A DNA stretch of 6,429 nt from Candidatus Bipolaricaulota bacterium (GCA_015661965.1 DQVA01000301.1:1-6429), one strand, 5' to 3'; counted from the first letter of the stretch, positions 1 to 6,085 are shown. Translations and numbers: made by a program. The notes: a model not told the origin generated them from the sequence alone.

Positions 1-408
1 CAAACTTTCGCCGATTGGTATTACGAGATCAGACTGAACCCGGACCAGGCTGAGGTGCTGCAGGAGGCCTTGAGCCAGCTACCCACTCCTTGTTGCGACG
101 ATACCCGGGTCACCCGCTGCTGTTGCGAGCGCTCGGGCCAGATCTGTAACCTGGTGCGCAGTGCCCGCGGCCTGGCGGCTTGGCTTATCCAGCGGCAGGG
201 GTTCTCCGCCTCCGAAGTGCGGGCAGCGGTGGAGGAGTGGCTCCAATTTGCCCACCGGGATTACTACCTTGCCCAGGCCTTAAGGGAACGGGGCATCTCA
301 CCGGGGCAGTATGGGTTTAGCACCCGCGGGACCTGCTATCGGGGGGAGTGTGATCTCCCCATGCGCCGCGGCGGCTGTGGGGGCATGGGAAGCCGGGTCA
401 GGATCTAG
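1..408 (+). CDS. Cysteine-rich protein, 3' part, next to DsbD
   Basis: The frame is open to the left window edge, so the N-terminus is missing; 135 residues are visible before the TAG. I do not recognise the family with confidence. The visible part has nine cysteines: a CC pair (visible residues 31-32), a CCC triplet (40-42), C49, then C112, C117 and C126 in a glycine- and arginine-rich tail ending GGCGGMG. Between the clusters (residues 50-106) it looks helical and ends in an aromatic stretch, HRDYYLAQ. The order of cysteine cluster, helix with LVRSARGLAAWLI, then an acidic helix recalls CcmH-type and PCYCGC-type periplasmic thiol proteins, but the spacing differs and this is only an analogy. 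The dsbD start follows after three bases, and the dsbD SD lies within this gene's last codons. Co-transcription is therefore likely, and the protein may receive electrons from DsbD or bind metal. The coding call is firm because of length and this coupling; the function is unknown. Confidence 0.72.
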   Translation, partial: QTFADWYYEIRLNPDQAEVLQEALSQLPTPCCDDTRVTRCCCERSGQICNLVRSARGLAAWLIQRQGFSASEVRAAVEEWLQFAHRDYYLAQALRERGISPGQYGFSTRGTCYRGECDLPMRRGGCGGMGSRVRI

Positions 409-411
409 TCG

Positions 412-2124
412 GTGAGGGTCCTTGCGGTTGTGCTGCTGGCGTTTGGTCTGGCCGGGGGCGGATTTGCCCAAGGGATCCCCAACCTGGTGCAAGCGGAGTT
501 CTACCCGCCCCGAGTGCGGCTGGGCGTCGGGGAAACCGTGCCAGTGGAGCTGCGGATCTCGATCGCCCCCGGCTGGCACATCAACTCAGTCCAGCCCAAC
601 GTCCCGTTTCTGATACCGACCGAGCTACAGCTGGTTGCCCCACCGGGAGTGGTGGTGGAAGTGACCTGGCCGCCCCCGGAGCGGGTGTCGCTCCCCCTAT
701 CGCAAGAGCCCCTGGAGCTCTACCGGGGGGACCTGGAAGTGAAACTGGTCCTGGTTGGGGAGGAGGGCTTGACCGCCGGGACCGTATCCGCGGTGCTCCG
801 GTACCAGGCTTGCGATGACGAGGTGTGTGTCCCCCCCGCCGAGCTGCAGCTGGCCCTGCCGGTGGAAGTGGGGGCAACCGGCCCGGGGGGGACGCTCCCA
901 GTGACAGGCACCGCCCCCTCCGGACAACTCGGCCGGGGGCTTCTGTGGGGGATCGTGTTCGCCTTCCTCCTCGGATTGGGGCTGAATCTGACCCCGTGTG
1001 TGTACCCCATGGTGCCGGTGACGGTGGCCTATTTCGCCGGGGGCGTTGGCCGCAGGCTGCTGCCCACCCTGGGGCTGGCGTTCACCTATCTTTTGGGGAT
1101 CGCCATCGCTTATTCCCTGCTGGGGGTGATTGCCTCGCTGGGCGGGGGGATGCTGGGGGAGGCCCTGCGACACCCAGGGGTGCCCATCGCATTGGCCATC
1201 TTGATGGTGCTGCTTTCGCTGAGCTTCTTCGGGGTGTATACCTTGCGGGCCCCGGCTGGGCTGCTGCGGCGCCTGCCCCGGGGCAAGGGAGGCCCCCTGA
1301 GTGCGTTTTTGATGGGGGCAGTAGTGGGGGTGGTGGCTGCCCCCTGTGTGGGGCCGGCCACGGTGGCCCTCCTCTCATATGTCGCCAGCCGCGCCGACCC
1401 CTTCCAGGGGTTCCTGCTTTTCTTCTCCCTGGCGATGGGCTTGGGCCTCCCCTATGTGGGGTTGGCGTTGGCCTCGGGGAAGCTGGCCCGGCTTCCCCGG
1501 AGCGGGCCGTGGACGGCGTGGGTGGAAAGGCTGCTGGGGTTGGGCCTATTGGGGATGGCCTTGTACCTGGTGGCACCGCTCCTCCCCGACCCGGGGCTCC
1601 AGGTCGGGATTGCCATCCTCTCCCTAACCGGGGGGATATACCTGTTCTGGCTGGGGAAGGGGATCCGGGGGAGGGCATTTCAGCTGGCGCGGGCTGTGGT
1701 TTTGCTGGCCGGGATCGCCCTGGCGGCCATGAGCCTGGCCCCACGGCCGGAGGGGGGACTCGCTTGGGCCCCATACCAACCCGCGCTCCTTTCCCAAACG
1801 GAAGCCAGAGGCCAGGCCGTGCTCCTTTACTTCTCCGCCGACTGGTGTCTCCCCTGCCGGAAGCTCACGGCCACCACCTTCCGGGACCGAGAGGTGCTGG
1901 CCCGGCTGGAGGCATTGGGAATTGCGCCGATCAAGGCCGATCTCACTTGGCGAGGGGGCGAAGTGGAGGAATTGCGCGAGCGGTTCTCCGTGTCTGGGGT
2001 GCCCACTTTGGTGTTCCTGCGGGGGGGCCGTGAGGTGGGCCGACTGGTGGGGTACATATCGCCACAGGAGTTCTTGGAGACCCTCTCGGAGCTCTTCCCG
2101 GCCGCGGGGGACCTTTCCCCCTAG
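412..2124 (+). CDS. dsbD: Thiol:disulfide interchange protein DsbD
   Basis: This inner-membrane protein passes electrons from cytoplasmic thioredoxin to thiol proteins outside the membrane. At 570 residues it matches the usual length. A signal peptide (1-19, ending GGGFA) precedes the periplasmic alpha domain (about 20-155) with its redox pair C134/C139 in YQACDDEVCVPP. A linker leads into about eight membrane segments (177-442). Two carry the paired membrane cysteines: C196 in LTPCVYPM and C312 in AAPCVGPA. The thioredoxin-fold gamma domain (about 455-565) has the CXXC site C479-LP-C482 in ADWCLPC and the expected cis-proline at P531 in GVPT. These six are the only cysteines, so the whole relay is intact and no spares are present. 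The alpha pair is CX4C, one residue closer than in E. coli. The GTG at 412 is chosen because AGGA (400-403) sits eight bases upstream and the signal peptide begins there. It follows the cysteine-rich gene by three bases. Its stop lies inside a hairpin. Confidence 0.96.
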   Translation: MRVLAVVLLAFGLAGGGFAQGIPNLVQAEFYPPRVRLGVGETVPVELRISIAPGWHINSVQPNVPFLIPTELQLVAPPGVVVEVTWPPPERVSLPLSQEPLELYRGDLEVKLVLVGEEGLTAGTVSAVLRYQACDDEVCVPPAELQLALPVEVGATGPGGTLPVTGTAPSGQLGRGLLWGIVFAFLLGLGLNLTPCVYPMVPVTVAYFAGGVGRRLLPTLGLAFTYLLGIAIAYSLLGVIASLGGGMLGEALRHPGVPIALAILMVLLSLSFFGVYTLRAPAGLLRRLPRGKGGPLSAFLMGAVVGVVAAPCVGPATVALLSYVASRADPFQGFLLFFSLAMGLGLPYVGLALASGKLARLPRSGPWTAWVERLLGLGLLGMALYLVAPLLPDPGLQVGIAILSLTGGIYLFWLGKGIRGRAFQLARAVVLLAGIALAAMSLAPRPEGGLAWAPYQPALLSQTEARGQAVLLYFSADWCLPCRKLTATTFRDREVLARLEALGIAPIKADLTWRGGEVEELRERFSVSGVPTLVFLRGGREVGRLVGYISPQEFLETLSELFPAAGDLSP

Positions 2125-2139
2125 GGGAACCCCTGGGGG
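2117..2139 (+). other. Hairpin overlapping the dsbD stop codon
   Basis: CCCCC (2117-2121) pairs with GGGGG (2135-2139), and AGGG (2123-2126) pairs with CCCT (2131-2134) around a GAAC loop, with U2122 bulged. The TAG stop (2122-2124) lies inside the stem. No T-tract follows, so it is not a typical rho-independent terminator. It may protect the 3' end of the mRNA or act with the next hairpin. Palindromic C/G runs arise easily in such GC-rich DNA, so the role is uncertain. Confidence 0.4.
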
Positions 2140-2158
2140 CCGACATGTCCTTTCCCGA

Positions 2159-2192
2159 AGACAAAAAGGGGGCGGGAAATTCCGCCCCCTTG
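2159..2192 (-). terminator. Rho-independent terminator after satP, possibly bidirectional
   Basis: A perfect 10-bp stem, AAGGGGGCGG (2166-2175) against CCGCCCCCTT (2182-2191), closes a six-base loop. Read on the minus strand the stem is followed by TTTTTGT, the expected U-tract, and it lies just beyond the satP stop at 2213. On the plus strand only TT follows, so termination of dsbD here would be weaker. Convergent genes sharing one such element is a common arrangement. Confidence 0.82.
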
Positions 2193-2212
2193 ACCGTGTG
2201 TGTTAAGGTGGG

Positions 2213-2779
2213 TTAAGCCCGCTCCCCCAGCGGGAGGACGGTCTTCCCATGTACGGTGTTGATCAGGATGGCCGCGGAGGCGTACCAAGCGATGAGGGCA
2301 CAGACGATCCCTTCGTAGCCGGCGATGGTGTGCACCACCGGGATGAACTCCCCGATCCCCAGGAGGAAAAACAGGATCGTGAGCGTAATGAAGATCCAGG
2401 TAATGGCCCGGGGAAGCTTGAGGGAGGCGATGGTAGCATAGCCGGTGAAGATGCCCCAAGCGAACAGGAACACCGCCAGTCCGGCCGGAGGCACCTCGGG
2501 GACGATCCCGGCCCACCGGAGGAAGAAGAAGCTCGCCAGACCTATCCAGAACGCCCCGTACGAGCTGAAGCATGTTCCCCCGAAGATGTCCCCCCGGCGG
2601 ATGTCCCACATCCCGGCCAGCAGCTGGGCCACCCCGCCGTAGAACATGGCGGCCGGCATCACGATGCCCAGGCTATCGGCGGACACCCAGCCCGCGTTCA
2701 CGATGTTCAGGATGAAAGTGGACAGGGCGAACCCGCCCAATCCAAGTGGAGCAGGATTGGCTATCGCTTTGTTTTCCAT
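2213..2779 (-). CDS. satP: Acetate/succinate transporter, GPR1/FUN34/YaaH (SatP) family
   Basis: This is an inner-membrane acetate uptake protein, and family members also move succinate. The 188 residues match the length of E. coli SatP. The family signature NPAPLGL is at residues 8-14, at the start of the first membrane helix. The conserved block FGGTCFSSYGAFW is at 66-78. A late YEGIVCALIAWYASAA stretch (155-170) is also typical. Six hydrophobic segments fit the family's six-helix fold (about 12-31, 36-56, 70-89, 98-115, 122-141 and 150-171). The ATG at 2779 is preceded by GAGGAG five bases upstream, and this SD contains the acs TGA stop. Only nine bases separate the two genes, so translation is probably coupled and the pair forms an acetate uptake and activation operon. 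The gene ends at a TAA ahead of a good terminator. Which substrate predominates cannot be read from the sequence. Confidence 0.95.
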   Translation of the reverse strand: MENKAIANPAPLGLGGFALSTFILNIVNAGWVSADSLGIVMPAAMFYGGVAQLLAGMWDIRRGDIFGGTCFSSYGAFWIGLASFFFLRWAGIVPEVPPAGLAVFLFAWGIFTGYATIASLKLPRAITWIFITLTILFFLLGIGEFIPVVHTIAGYEGIVCALIAWYASAAILINTVHGKTVLPLGERA

Positions 2780-2788
2780 GTTTTCTCC

Positions 2789-4747
2789 TCAGCCCTTGTA
2801 CCCCACCAGGTCCTTGAGGTGATCCACCGATTCGGGGTTGCGCAGCGTGGTCACGTCCCCCACCGGCTCGCCCCGCACCAGGGCCTTGAGCACCCGGCGC
2901 ATGATCTTCCCGGACCGGGTCTTGGGGAGATCCTCCACGAAGTAGATCTCCGCCGGCCGGGCGGTGGGGCCGATATGTTGGTCCACCGTCTTGATGAGCT
3001 CCCGCTTGAGCTCGTCGGAGGGCTGGGCCCCGGCCTTGAGCAGGGCGAAGGCGATGGGCACCTCCCCCTTTACCTCGTCCGGCCGCGACACCACTGCCAC
3101 CTCCGACACTAGCGGGTGTTGAGTGAGGGCGTCCTCCACCTCGGCGGTGGCGAGCCGGTGCCCGGCCACGTTCATCACGTCGTCCACCCGGCCGGTGATG
3201 CGGATATTGCCCTGCTCGTCCATGCGGGCGCCGTCCCGGGTGAAGTAGTACTTGGGCCCGTACTCCCCGAAGTAGGTGGCCTTGAACTTCTCCGGGTCGC
3301 CCCACAGGCCCCGCAGGAGGGCAGGTGGGAACGGGGGCTTGATCACCAGATACCCCCCCTCCCCCGGCGGCAACGGCTGCCCCCCGGCATCCAGGATCTC
3401 AGCCCGGATGCCAGGGAAGGCACGGCCGGCCACGGTGGGGATGAACGGGCCGATCCCGGGCAGGGCCTCCACGCAGTTGGCGCCGGTCTCGGTCTGCCAC
3501 CAGGTGTCGATGATGGGACAGCGCTCCCCACCGATGTGCTTGAAGTACCAGAGCCATGCCTCCTCGTTGATGGGCTCGCCCACGGTGCCCAGCACCCTCA
3601 GGGAAGACAGGTCATGCTTCTGGGGCCATTCCTCTCCCCACTTGACGTGCATGCGGATGGCGGTGGGGGCGGTGTAATAAGCGGTCACCCTGTGCTTTTG
3701 GATGGTAGCCCACATCCGGCCATAGTCCGGGTAGTCCGGGGAGCCCTCGTATACCACCGTGGTCACCCCGTTCATCAAGGGGCCATAGTTGATGTAGGAG
3801 TGGCCGGTGATCCAGCCCACGTCGGCGGTGCACCAAAAAACGTCATCCTCATGGAGGTTGAAGTTCCATTTGCAAGTGGTGTGGACCTGGACCGCATAGC
3901 CGCCGGTAGTGTGCATAACCCCCTTCGGCTTTCCGGTGGTGCCGGAGGTGTACAAGATGAACGCCAGGTCTTCGGCGTCCAGCTCCTCCGGGGGACATTC
4001 CGTCGACTGGTCCTTGACGAGCTCGTGGTACCATACATCCCGCCCTGCGTTCCAGGGGATGTCGTTCCCAGCCCGCTTGACCACGATCATCCGCTCCACC
4101 TGGGTGCCGGCTACCCCCTTGTCCGCGTTGGGCTTGAGCGAGATGAGCTTGCCCCGCCGGAAATAGCCATCGGCGGTGATCAACACCTTGGCCCCGCAGT
4201 CCACCATCCGGTCCCGCAGGGACTCGGCGGAGAACGCGGAAAACACCACCGAATGTACCGCCCCGATCCTGACCACCGCCTGCATGGCGATCACCGCCTC
4301 CGGGATCATGGGAAGATAAATCCCTACCCGATCTCCCTTCTTGACCCCCAAGGACTTAAGGGCATTGGCCAGGCGTGCCACCTCCGCTAGCAGTTCCTTG
4401 TAAGTAAAGGCGCGCCCCGCCTCGTCGGTGGGCTCCGGCTCCCAGATCAGGGCCACCTTGTCGCCCTTGCCGGCCTCCACGTGCCGGTCCAGGGAGTTAT
4501 AGGACAGGTTGAGCTTCCCCCCCACGAACCACTTATAGGCGTAGGGCTCGTCCACGTACGCTTGCTCCCACCGCTTGAACCAGGTGATCTCCTCGGCCCT
4601 CTTCTCCCAGAAGGCGATGGGATCGGCCGCCGCTTCCTGGTAGATCTGCGGGTCCGAGACCCAGGCGTGTTCCCTCATGGCATCGGTGGGCCAGAACCAG
4701 TTCTTTCGCTGCGGGTCCGGCTCCACCCATTTCTTGATATCGGCCAC
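2789..4747 (-). CDS. acs: Acetyl-CoA synthetase (AMP-forming)
   Basis: This cytoplasmic enzyme makes acetyl-CoA from acetate, ATP and CoA through acetyl-AMP. The 652 residues are full length. An ACAS N-terminal region (about 30-90) precedes the adenylate-forming core. Visible motifs are the phosphate loop YTSGTTGKPKG (266-276), GEP (390-392), DTWWQTETG (414-422), YFTRDG (501-506) and the hinge region GRVDDVMNVAGHR (519-531). The C-terminal PKTRSGK holds the catalytic lysine K614, equivalent to Salmonella K609, whose acetylation switches off many family members. By motif alignment the acyl pocket is I313, T314, V389 and W417; a tryptophan here is the known mark of acetate preference. After TETG the sequence reads ANC, not the commoner GFM-like run. 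The GTG start at 4747 is supported by AAAGGAGGGG about nine bases upstream. The gene heads the acs-satP operon, and a dyad abuts its SD. Confidence 0.97.
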   Translation of the reverse strand: MADIKKWVEPDPQRKNWFWPTDAMREHAWVSDPQIYQEAAADPIAFWEKRAEEITWFKRWEQAYVDEPYAYKWFVGGKLNLSYNSLDRHVEAGKGDKVALIWEPEPTDEAGRAFTYKELLAEVARLANALKSLGVKKGDRVGIYLPMIPEAVIAMQAVVRIGAVHSVVFSAFSAESLRDRMVDCGAKVLITADGYFRRGKLISLKPNADKGVAGTQVERMIVVKRAGNDIPWNAGRDVWYHELVKDQSTECPPEELDAEDLAFILYTSGTTGKPKGVMHTTGGYAVQVHTTCKWNFNLHEDDVFWCTADVGWITGHSYINYGPLMNGVTTVVYEGSPDYPDYGRMWATIQKHRVTAYYTAPTAIRMHVKWGEEWPQKHDLSSLRVLGTVGEPINEEAWLWYFKHIGGERCPIIDTWWQTETGANCVEALPGIGPFIPTVAGRAFPGIRAEILDAGGQPLPPGEGGYLVIKPPFPPALLRGLWGDPEKFKATYFGEYGPKYYFTRDGARMDEQGNIRITGRVDDVMNVAGHRLATAEVEDALTQHPLVSEVAVVSRPDEVKGEVPIAFALLKAGAQPSDELKRELIKTVDQHIGPTARPAEIYFVEDLPKTRSGKIMRRVLKALVRGEPVGDVTTLRNPESVDHLKDLVGYKG

Positions 4748-4764
4748 CTTGTGACCCCTCCTTT

Positions 4765-4788
4765 CTCGAGTGGAACGTTGTGCTCGAG
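4765..4788. promoter_or_regulatory. 24-bp dyad next to the acs ribosome-binding site
   Basis: CTCGAG (4765-4770) and CTCGAG (4783-4788) are symmetric about 4776.5, and a central AACGTT (4774-4779) shares exactly that centre. Eighteen of 24 positions are symmetric. The site touches the acs SD (complement of 4755-4764). It could be a dimeric-regulator operator for acs-satP, or a 6-bp RNA hairpin with a 12-base loop beside the SD. I recognise no regulator family's consensus. Confidence 0.38.
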
Positions 4789-4858
4789 CGCGGGATCTTA
4801 CCCAAACCCGATCCGGGAAACCAGGCCCCGAAGTGCCTCGGAGGAAGTGTTACCGAAG

Positions 4859-4917
4859 GGGGCATCGATTTCCTCGCACTTTGGGTTACCAAGACTCAAA
4901 GGAGGAACCGATGCCCC
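4859..4917 (+). promoter_or_regulatory. Long hairpin masking an SD and ATG; possible RNA thermometer or riboswitch expression platform
   Basis: Three nested helices can form in a plus-strand transcript. GGGGCATCG (4859-4867) pairs perfectly with CGATGCCCC (4909-4917). TTCCTC (4870-4875) pairs with GAGGAA (4902-4907). CTTTG (4879-4883) pairs with CAAAG (4897-4901). That makes 20 pairs broken only by AT/C and GCA internal bulges, with a 13-base loop (4884-4896). The SD AAAGGAGG (4898-4905) and the ATG (4911-4913) are almost wholly inside the stem. No T-run follows on either strand, so it is not a terminator. A protein-binding inverted repeat or a small mobile-repeat remnant are alternatives. 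Confidence 0.5.
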
Positions 4918-5069
4918 GGACGAGTTCGTGGCCCTCACCGGCTACCACCGCCGCAAGCATGGCAGTACGGGTTGGGTTTCCAGCCCCCGGCCCGCTAGAA
5001 TCGCAGTGGGCCTTTCCCAAACAAGGTCCCGCCAAAAGGAGGCTTGATGCACGCTCAGCCCCGTTGTGA
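4911..5069 (+). CDS. Possible 52-residue leader ORF overlapping the WD40 start
   Basis: This ATG has the best-looking SD in the intergenic region, AAAGGAGG (4898-4905) with five bases between it and the start. The 52-residue product is rich in proline, alanine, serine and arginine. It has no motif, signal peptide or membrane segment that I recognise, and its composition resembles translated non-coding GC-rich DNA. The ORF ends at TGA 5067-5069, 23 bases inside the WD40 gene and in a different frame. The WD40 SD (5034-5042) therefore lies within it, and its translation could help or hinder WD40 initiation. It may be a regulatory leader ORF, not a functional protein, or only chance. The ATG is buried in the hairpin at 4859-4917. 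Confidence 0.28.
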   Translation: MPRTSSWPSPATTAASMAVRVGFPAPGPLESQWAFPKQGPAKRRLDARSAPL

Positions 5070-6033
5070 AAGCCGGTTCTTGGCCATTTGTACCCTGCTT
5101 CTCCTTGCCCCCCTGGTCCTGGCCAGCCAGACCTTGGCCCCGCGCCTCTCCATCTCCGGCCACCCGGCCTGGGTGTTCTCGGTGGCCTTCTCCCCGGACG
5201 GGACATTGCTCGCCTCCGGGGCCTGGGACTCCACAGTGCGGCTATGGGACCCGGAGACAGGGGCTCAGGTGGCCTTGCTCCGGGGGCACACAGGCTGGGT
5301 GCACGACGTGGCCTTCTCCCCGGATGGGGCCCTGCTCGCCTCCGGGGCCAGGGACCGCACCGTGCGACTGTGGGACGTGGCCGGACTGAGGCCGCTGCTG
5401 GCCCTGCAGGGACATCGGGCCCGGGTGAACTCGGTGGCCTTCTCCCCGGACGGAACCCTGCTCGCCTCCGCCTCCGATGACGGCACGGTGATCATCTGGC
5501 AGGTGGCAACCGGAATGAAGCTGGCCACTTGGGAGGGGCACACAGGAGGGGCGTTGGGTGTGGACTTCTCCCCGGACGGCCAACTTCTGGCGGCCGGGGC
5601 CGCCGACGGGCGTATTCGCCTATGGGACGTCTCCACCAAGCGGCCGCTTAGGGCCCTGTATGGCCATTGGAGCCCGGTCCGGGCGGTGGATTTCAGTCCG
5701 GATGGTACCTTGCTGGCCTCATGTGCTCTGGACGGGACGGTGCGGGTCTGGGATCCCCGGACCGGAAGACAGCTTCGCACCCTGGCCCAAGATCGCTTCC
5801 GTGTCTATTCCTTGGCCTTCTCCCCGGACGGGACGCTGCTTGCCTCCGGGAGACAGGATTACCGGGTGAAGCTCTGGCGGGTGGGAGGTTGGCAGGAGGT
5901 AGCGGTGCTGGAAGGGCACCACGGCGGGGTGTTGGGGATCGCCTTCTCCCCGGATGGGCGGCAGCTGGTGTCCGGCTCCGCTGACAACACCATCAAGCTG
6001 TGGGATCTCTCTTCCCTTCTGCCCGCCCCATAA
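5047..6033 (+). CDS. Secreted seven-bladed WD40 beta-propeller protein
   Basis: The protein has 328 residues: a signal peptide (about 1-26, with basic residues and then CTLLLLAPLVLA) and a single WD40 domain filling the rest. I see no catalytic domain, so the likely role is a binding scaffold outside the cytoplasmic membrane; the partner is unknown. Seven repeats each carry FSPDG (from residues 48, 90, 132, 174, 216, 258 and 300) and a Trp at 67, 109, 151, 193, 235, 277 and 319. The period is exactly 42 with no insertion. GH opens every repeat except the sixth, which has QD. The WD pair is WQ in the third and WR in the sixth. The segment RLSIS (33-37) before the first GH can supply the outer strand that closes blade seven, whose own last strand is missing. 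The ATG at 5047 is chosen because AAAAGGAGG (5034-5042) lies four bases upstream; TTG 5044 would be too close. A bidirectional terminator follows. Confidence 0.93.
   Translation: MHAQPRCESRFLAICTLLLLAPLVLASQTLAPRLSISGHPAWVFSVAFSPDGTLLASGAWDSTVRLWDPETGAQVALLRGHTGWVHDVAFSPDGALLASGARDRTVRLWDVAGLRPLLALQGHRARVNSVAFSPDGTLLASASDDGTVIIWQVATGMKLATWEGHTGGALGVDFSPDGQLLAAGAADGRIRLWDVSTKRPLRALYGHWSPVRAVDFSPDGTLLASCALDGTVRVWDPRTGRQLRTLAQDRFRVYSLAFSPDGTLLASGRQDYRVKLWRVGGWQEVAVLEGHHGGVLGIAFSPDGRQLVSGSADNTIKLWDLSSLLPAP
5158..6033 (+). repeat. Seven tandem 126-bp WD40-blade repeats
   Basis: Repeat units begin at 5158, 5284, 5410, 5536, 5662, 5788 and 5914, each 126 bp apart; the last is shortened to 120 bp including the stop. 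DNA identity is high as well as protein identity: the string TTCTCCCCGGA occurs in six units and reads TTCAGTCCGGA in the fifth. Units 1, 2, 3 and 6 also share near-identical downstream codons for LLAS. This points to amplification of one blade or continuing gene conversion between blades. Confidence 0.9.
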
Positions 6034-6066
6034 AAAAAGCCCCCTCCCTTGGGAGGGGGCCTTTTG
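6031..6066. terminator. Bidirectional rho-independent terminator between the WD40 and csp genes
   Basis: GCCCCCTCCC (6039-6048) pairs with GGGAGGGGGC (6051-6060), in practice with a CTTG tetraloop. On the plus strand CTTTTG follows. On the minus strand the stem is followed by a run of seven T (complement of 6032-6038), which overlaps the WD40 stop codon TAA. It serves both convergent genes and is strongest for csp. Confidence 0.92.
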
Positions 6067-6085
6067 CCCTCAGATAGGCGCTTTT

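Larger units (their letters stand above)
4748..5046. other. Divergent intergenic region between acs and the WD40 gene
   Basis: These 299 bases lie between the acs start (minus) and the WD40 start (plus). They hold the acs SD, the CTCGAG dyad, a short CCCG-ATC-CGGG stem (4807-4817), the large RBS-masking hairpin and a possible 52-codon ORF. Promoters for both flanking units should be here, but I find no convincing -35/-10 pair. TAAGAT on the minus strand (4800-4795) is the best -10-like string and has no good -35. Confidence 0.6.

Noticed and set aside
825..2033. 402-codon plus-strand ORF inside dsbD in another frame
   Set aside because: The dsbD frame carries all expected domains and cysteines. 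This frame gives a Gly/Pro/Arg-rich translation with no recognisable fold.
2249..3112. 287-codon plus-strand ORF opposite satP and the end of acs
   Set aside because: It spans two verified genes on the other strand and has a compositionally biased translation and no convincing SD.
3116..4390. Long plus-strand ORF (424 codons) opposite acs
   Set aside because: It is antisense to a complete, motif-verified acs gene. The translation is a Pro/Gly/His/Arg-rich low-complexity product typical of GC-rich shadow frames, with no motif.
4795..4823. Possible minus-strand acs promoter with TAAGAT as -10
   Set aside because: The hexamer at the right distance upstream (TGGTTT) is a poor -35, and the -10 matches only four of six positions.
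4861..4915. Terminator or MITE reading of the intergenic inverted repeat
   Set aside because: There is no T-run on either strand for a terminator, and I see no target-site duplication or second copy in the window. A repeat element stays possible but unsupported.
4780..4998. 72-codon plus-strand ORF in the intergenic region
   Set aside because: It has no SD at its start and no motif, and its stop (4996-4998) precedes the WD40 start in the same frame, so it is not an N-terminal extension.
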